Shown here one piece after another: positions 31,401-33,754 of a stretch of 33,754 nucleotides of DNA; the stretch's first letter is position 1, and each line of letters begins with the position of its first letter. This DNA comes from a virus. The position numbers and the translations under genes are program-made. The notes under the pieces were generated by a model that saw nothing but the letters and a program-made list of their open reading frames with translations, made no database searches and was not told the origin of the DNA. The DNA lies in IMG/VR virus record IMGVR_UViG_3300008120_000163, positions 1 to 33,754 of that record; one strand, written 5' to 3'.

Positions 31401-33194
31401 GTATTTAAACTTAGAGTCAATGTATATTCCAGCATCTGTAAGTCTGTTTACCAATGCTGTTCTCCAACCTTCTTGAATAATATTTCCAGATTTAGACTGT
31501 ACTACATCTCCCCAAGTGGTGTATATGTTTTTGTAAACTGTTCTTTTACGTAGATTGTCCCCCATTGCAAAAACTAAATTGTTTTTAGCAAGTATATCTC
31601 TAAGAGCTTGTAGATTTTCTGGAGATTTATTTTCTGTATAGACTTCTTCAGCAGCTATAGTTTCAATCATTGCAGCATAGTCTGTTGTCATATTTAGACT
31701 AGACCCGTCTGCTTTAGCATATATTTTTGTTAAAAATGAGTTTGCTATTGCTCCTTTATTTTCTCCAGATCCTAAAGCAACTGATGAGTCAAAAGTATCT
31801 TTATAGTCTTTTCTCATCTTTAAGAAATCCGTATATAAAACATCGACAGCATCTGTAATAGTTTGACCCCCCATTCCAGGACGGGTCAAATAAGCTGTCT
31901 TTGGTCCTACAAACTTTTGTGGGTTTCTCATTACTCCTCTACCAAGAATAGAAGTGTTCATTCTATTGCTTTCAATCAAAGAGTAAACCTGCTTTAGTCC
32001 TACACTGTCTGTGAACATTGCTTTGATGAAGTTCCAAAGATCTTTAAAGAACTTAGCAATTTTACCAGGAAGAGATTTTTCAGTAGCTTGATCAGTAAGA
32101 ACGTAGTCTCTAAATTCTTCTGACATCTTCTCTTCTAGTACAAGCTTAAAAGCATCTTCATTAGATATGTTTGGGAATTGCTTTTTAATATCAGCTATCT
32201 CAGCATCAGTAGGTGTTCCAAAATTCTTTTCAGCTTCTGCATACAATTGCTGTCTCTGTTCTTCACTAAGCATTGTTCTGAATACTAAGTGGTAAGCTTC
32301 GTGGTATTCTGTGCCTACTTCAGCAGCAGACCATAGGAACACAGAAGCATTCTCTACATATCCATGAATTTCTTGGCCTCCTACAGACTTAGCTGTTTCA
32401 AATATGCTAACAGAATTCTCTCCAAATCTTTCTGCTACCCAAGCTTTTGCCTTTTCAGCATTTATTGTTTGAGTAGATGATACTTGTGCACTAGTTCTAA
32501 ATGCTTTATTGCTATTTACAAACTTTTGAAATCCTTTTATATCTTGTTTATTTCCTAATATATGAATTTGTTCTGGTTCAAACACTGTAATATTCTCTGC
32601 CCTTGTTATTGATGGTGATATTATGCCATCATAATTATTAGCTAATAAAGACTTTTTATAATTTCTGTAAGCTTCACTTTTTTCTATTAAACCTTGTACA
32701 TCTTTAAATTTAGTAGATAGAATACCTGGTTCATTAACTATCTTTTTAATGTTTAATATTGCTGGATATTCTTGTTTCCATTCTAAATTTCTAGATTTAA
32801 GTAATTCTTTAAACTTTGTTTTATCTGTAGTAAAGAAAAACCCTAACCAGCTATCAAAATCTCTTGTATTTGTGCTAATAAATTTCTTGTCAAATTTTTC
32901 AAATTGAGCATTACTTAGATGATATACAATATTTTTTACTTTACTATCAGGAAATATAGAATCTAAATATTGAGAATATTGCTCCTCATTTCCAATAGCT
33001 TTTAACTCAGGACTAGATTGAAACAAGTCACTTACACCTGACTTAATTTGGATTTGTTGAGGAACAGTTTGTACATAAAACATAGAAGGCACATTGCCTC
33101 TGTATTTATCCCAAAGGAAGTATGCTACATTTTCACCTTGTGCACTTACAAGGTTTTTCCATTCTTCAGAGTTTATGTTTGGACAAAATGCCAT
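25491..33194 (-). CDS. Giant virion RNA polymerase with ART-like and zincin domains
   Basis: A single 2567-residue protein. Residues 1808-1812 read DFDVD inside MGSDFDVDKLNLLFPEV, the DxDxD motif that holds catalytic Mg2+ in the double-psi barrel of two-barrel RNA polymerases, including phage phi14:2 gp66. The region just before it (GYRIPNQDKASVVMLKIAKI and PNNYAKAVVVPGQ) fits the conserved approach to that barrel. The N-terminus differs from a plain polymerase: residues about 88-214 (YHLSNAQFEKF, LGFFFTTDK, NYDGIISP, VFEPEQIHIL) resemble the ART-PolyVal type of ADP-ribosyltransferase domain. HEAYH (298-302) is a zincin motif with a possible third ligand in EEKMSEE near 354. It would transcribe early genes after injection. 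The next leftward gene starts 17 bases after its stop. Confidence 0.9.
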   Translation of the reverse strand: MAFCPNINSEEWKNLVSAQGENVAYFLWDKYRGNVPSMFYVQTVPQQIQIKSGVSDLFQSSPELKAIGNEEQYSQYLDSIFPDSKVKNIVYHLSNAQFEKFDKKFISTNTRDFDSWLGFFFTTDKTKFKELLKSRNLEWKQEYPAILNIKKIVNEPGILSTKFKDVQGLIEKSEAYRNYKKSLLANNYDGIISPSITRAENITVFEPEQIHILGNKQDIKGFQKFVNSNKAFRTSAQVSSTQTINAEKAKAWVAERFGENSVSIFETAKSVGGQEIHGYVENASVFLWSAAEVGTEYHEAYHLVFRTMLSEEQRQQLYAEAEKNFGTPTDAEIADIKKQFPNISNEDAFKLVLEEKMSEEFRDYVLTDQATEKSLPGKIAKFFKDLWNFIKAMFTDSVGLKQVYSLIESNRMNTSILGRGVMRNPQKFVGPKTAYLTRPGMGGQTITDAVDVLYTDFLKMRKDYKDTFDSSVALGSGENKGAIANSFLTKIYAKADGSSLNMTTDYAAMIETIAAEEVYTENKSPENLQALRDILAKNNLVFAMGDNLRKRTVYKNIYTTWGDVVQSKSGNIIQEGWRTALVNRLTDAGIYIDSKFKYDTDLETPSEAEDELDELNDEFAIIDEAVGKIYGQSSMEISPAKRLTARVRELLSTIMSNEYNSLGVKTYLNRDVVFKELLNIFSGKQTYTAMVNALKQEVKLRPHLRNVLNFLNELSDSEKAMIFSAFALSNTDFVMLKQKVDNKVNYVEVFNPNRKDIPTAIAEKWKNTLVSEVDGMALYKKDVVTKEDGTVVEVLTTNKNKVIAAAKAWKEAEKLLPKFGVVNVASIDGQVNPVVEHLAQAMFELGLYVGSNTNVGDTQKILQSIADNGIDGKTGVDSLRTIKTQVLSFIRQVGDFTRGKGSELEEFVGVKNDRNLDFITARKSAAIDFAKLFKSTIPIAGISFVNGKGKAIYGTNTETHMAQIVSILKERSENSAQLLKEYLKDEFINVKGRPEFTSVLFKHLMDNKFLEEFGVFDFDASKMGSEYEEALAYEDFSEADTMVTLINAFINNRTDSEYTYIAVPVQSDRDKFTFVKVPRISKNAFSKQFMSHKDLIKAQIVQDLVRVKQAKDVVRGALNGRVDYADLEEGYHTAPGDPTRIVENGEYLGNAFKESFFQFRAKNQDGKYIVTDEALTENVTGTRMNGVTQMSDKVMDYVGKSMDAESQKLFDARLDRMTNEMLEFFSAQALALEAELTKAGKLGEVGMSGAIGVDLKGLLKGFVVENAIMRNEIVKLFRGNRALHKNQEDFYKRMGHLTTPGTKMVMVGDISESYGMMKEFNEIVMRDIKLNLNAEQEKEANDQATNIYNGLVKSGVSSTEAKIIADAFRPGKYDSTDAQAFISLDMHRSIMQGLGKWEREDEEAYKAYKVTGEFVYQPGFVPDGKKVGDPVPTLGHKGYYEKMSYNNVGRTLSIDSQKNSYSVLLKSYTTNFPFLEDLRRRMEAVEEYQGLKPVHVVNFVSGKKLSKRNVYKHTGRLGLLGEAGVNTHSSSGLRFPQFIPSAKEDPTNALNRQIKKNMVANVEDDTIYQISPGILDTEISGKELKDLYHAAVEEKLARDTKKVEDEFGLTKLYAAAESNDINKINEAKLVVLKTVREKVLKQARTKELHSNYERALDIVFENDGSPRFVAPLDIPLYNKKYESIIMSVINNDVFKQKVKGFEAVQVTQLGGSEADGSGALKFLQISEDGKRVIHAEVMIREDVARKFGIQPGQSLDSIPEELRRIVGYRIPNQDKASVVMLKIAKILPNNYAKAVVVPGQLVKLMGSDFDVDKLNLLFPEVRINKETKQLEKVSVDYASVLKSKNLSKLSNQQINNVILDLMEAVYSNPAHFKEVFTPLDDTTLNTVVDEIKSKSPELAKELDWSDYKTEAVTARRSTLGNKLRGIYANALAARNVLQHGSVRMHNDYAIKINGVEYRDYIKTAFENPFDETSRSYPTDKSMSLFLSAAVDAAKLPVQYELNDTVLTSRIRVLFSGFFPEYSSRFCSLFLNQPLIKEFTDYFETAKAGNLRDLKQAYKTFRKKLKDPNGYLNLNKPGTFNMDVAELENLSKENRNVDEQLKMLANFMKFYEAGSALMKLGKRVTPDSMDGLGRIGSIQSYLDRADAFDQSEDSLKTPIFFEPTSMDNVTDQFIGEKSIYGMERGYENLLRNGLEFAGVFFPTRLSESFKVFKKELLGNVSTEELTPEMHQLIDYNLMFMMLMKPGSPFASLMNNMSSLYNKANDNIYTRLQGLKTKYPALNTNPFIANLEPDTDTEAKYYGIKFDNTFKTSAGEKQSYTDGLYNLLYNPQFYVPGDKTMDSEGNYTDPKVNEGIKEVKDFAEKLAMHSFFVNGFRQSASSYADIVPLEFFTTPVKVEQGPSEPGIEVQNRISILDFFRQESFKARQSQYFDSQDMVNYMAAFGKMRAGGSNLVRRVNSDILKSTTETVLDSGTENFIIVRNQKVGTSAVFGKIGPVTAGDGSIMTQYGMLTGTFTTKGSTKLYGLNYMRIANEEVIPQIKNNIERNSTYLLDRGKLPIESGNMSCSI

Positions 33195-33207
33195 TGCTTA
33201 TTTTATT

Positions 33208-33754
33208 TTAACATTCTTTTTTCTTGTTTTCACCTTCTTGTGCAGCATCTCTCATTAAATCTGAGAAGTCTTGCATAGCTCCTCCCATTGGATTTAAGCC
33301 TCTTAATTCTGCTTCCATCTCTGCTTTAAGTTGTGCCTGTTTTTCTGGGCTAGGTCTTAGGTGAGCAAGTGCTGCAGGAAGTTCAGTCAAAGATACAGGT
33401 TTTTGCTGAGCTTTTGGAGCAGGGCCAAACAAATCTGCAGGCATTTCATCAACAGCTACATCTAAAGTAGATTGTGCAACCGTGGTAGGAGCTACCGGTG
33501 TAACAACAGCTGGTGTTGTGGGTTGAGTTTGAGTTTTAGAAAGTGATCCAGGTCCGTAGAAAGATTTAGCATTGTATATCACATAGAAAGGATCTACTTT
33601 TTGTTTACCAATTATATGATTTAAAACTTTAACTCCTCTTACTTCAGGGTTTGATTTCTGAAAATCATTGAATAGGTTTATAATTGCAGGACTTTGATTT
33701 GCTTTTCCTGTATCATTGTACTCAGCATCAGGGTTGGCAGATATGTAAGATCCT
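33208..33754 (-). CDS. C-terminal part of a large protein, cut by the window edge
   Basis: The frame stays open to the window edge, so only the last 181 residues are seen. A GTG at 33582 could look like a start, but reading continues upstream without a stop (NPDAEYNDTGKANQ, FNDFQKSNPEVRGV, VKVLNHIIGKQKVDPFY). The visible part is a folded-looking segment, then a Thr/Pro/Val-rich linker (KTQTQPTTPAVVTPVAPTTV), then Ala/Leu-rich helices and a Lys-rich tail ending NKKKEC. It lies 13 bases before the polymerase gene on the same strand. In crAss-like phages a third giant protein precedes the polymerase, so this is probably its end. Function unknown. Confidence 0.75.
   Translation of the reverse strand, partial: GSYISANPDAEYNDTGKANQSPAIINLFNDFQKSNPEVRGVKVLNHIIGKQKVDPFYVIYNAKSFYGPGSLSKTQTQPTTPAVVTPVAPTTVAQSTLDVAVDEMPADLFGPAPKAQQKPVSLTELPAALAHLRPSPEKQAQLKAEMEAELRGLNPMGGAMQDFSDLMRDAAQEGENKKKEC

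Noticed and set aside
25384-33278. Several + strand frames of 60-110 residues across the giant leftward genes
   Set aside because: They are antisense shadows of long coding sequences with coherent domains on the - strand.
1-33754. Stop-codon reassignment, known in some crAss-like phages
   Set aside because: TAA, TAG and TGA all end coherent genes here and no gene runs sensibly through a stop.

Overview
The window looks like part of a tailed phage of the crAss-like group (Crassvirales), which infect Bacteroidota. The main evidence is a very large leftward protein carrying the DFDVD active-site motif of the virion RNA polymerase these phages inject, lying next to a second giant protein with an HExxH zincin motif. 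A rightward replication module converges on them. It holds family A DNA polymerase, SF2 helicase, DnaB-like helicase, Sak4-like ATPase, ssDNA-binding protein, primase, PD-(D/E)xK nuclease, rIIA/rIIB-like pair, 5'-3' exonuclease, uracil-DNA glycosylase and a DUF1599 protein. The DNA is AT-rich. Start codons are preceded by A/T-rich leaders rather than Shine-Dalgarno sequences, as in Bacteroidota. TAA, TGA and TAG are all used as stops, so the code appears standard. I see no tRNA, integrase, insertion sequence or CRISPR array.

Layout. 1-3617 (+): small, mostly unrecognised genes of early type (membrane proteins, a lipoprotein, acidic proteins) separated by unusually structured RNA. 3604-7622 (+): DNA polymerase, then a tight run of small genes including a second lipoprotein, a membrane-anchored AT-hook protein and a protein with a DnaA domain IV-like helix-turn-helix. 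7588-12229 (+): helicases, ATPase and ssDNA-binding protein, ending at a terminator with a GAAA loop. 12301-20883 (+): primase to DUF1599 protein. 20890-20909: bidirectional terminator. 20920-33754 (-): two giant proteins and the C-terminal end of a third, probably one operon.

The most notable result is non-coding. Three RNA elements at about 422-519, 620-767 and 2532-2606 share one fold: helix P1, UAA, helix P2, a 5-bp hairpin with a 9-nt loop (UUCCCAAGG type), a second hairpin, the P2 return strand and a GAGGG-type strand. P2, the hairpin stem and a loop-to-strand pseudoknot all show compensatory base changes among the copies. The fold and invariant bases match the twister self-cleaving ribozyme. 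Predicted cleavage sites are U427/A428, U625/A626 and U2540/A2541. Each ribozyme is preceded by its own hairpin, so cleavage would leave upstream RNAs with hairpin-protected 3' ends and downstream RNAs starting with 5'-OH. The first two would release a 198-nt RNA. I infer that the phage uses ribozymes to cut its early polycistronic transcripts.

How the genes may work together: the giant leftward proteins, if packaged and injected as in known crAss-like phages, would start early transcription. The early + strand RNAs would be processed by the ribozymes. The replication module would then copy the genome, with uracil-DNA glycosylase and the DUF1599 protein pointing to control of uracil or nucleotide pools.
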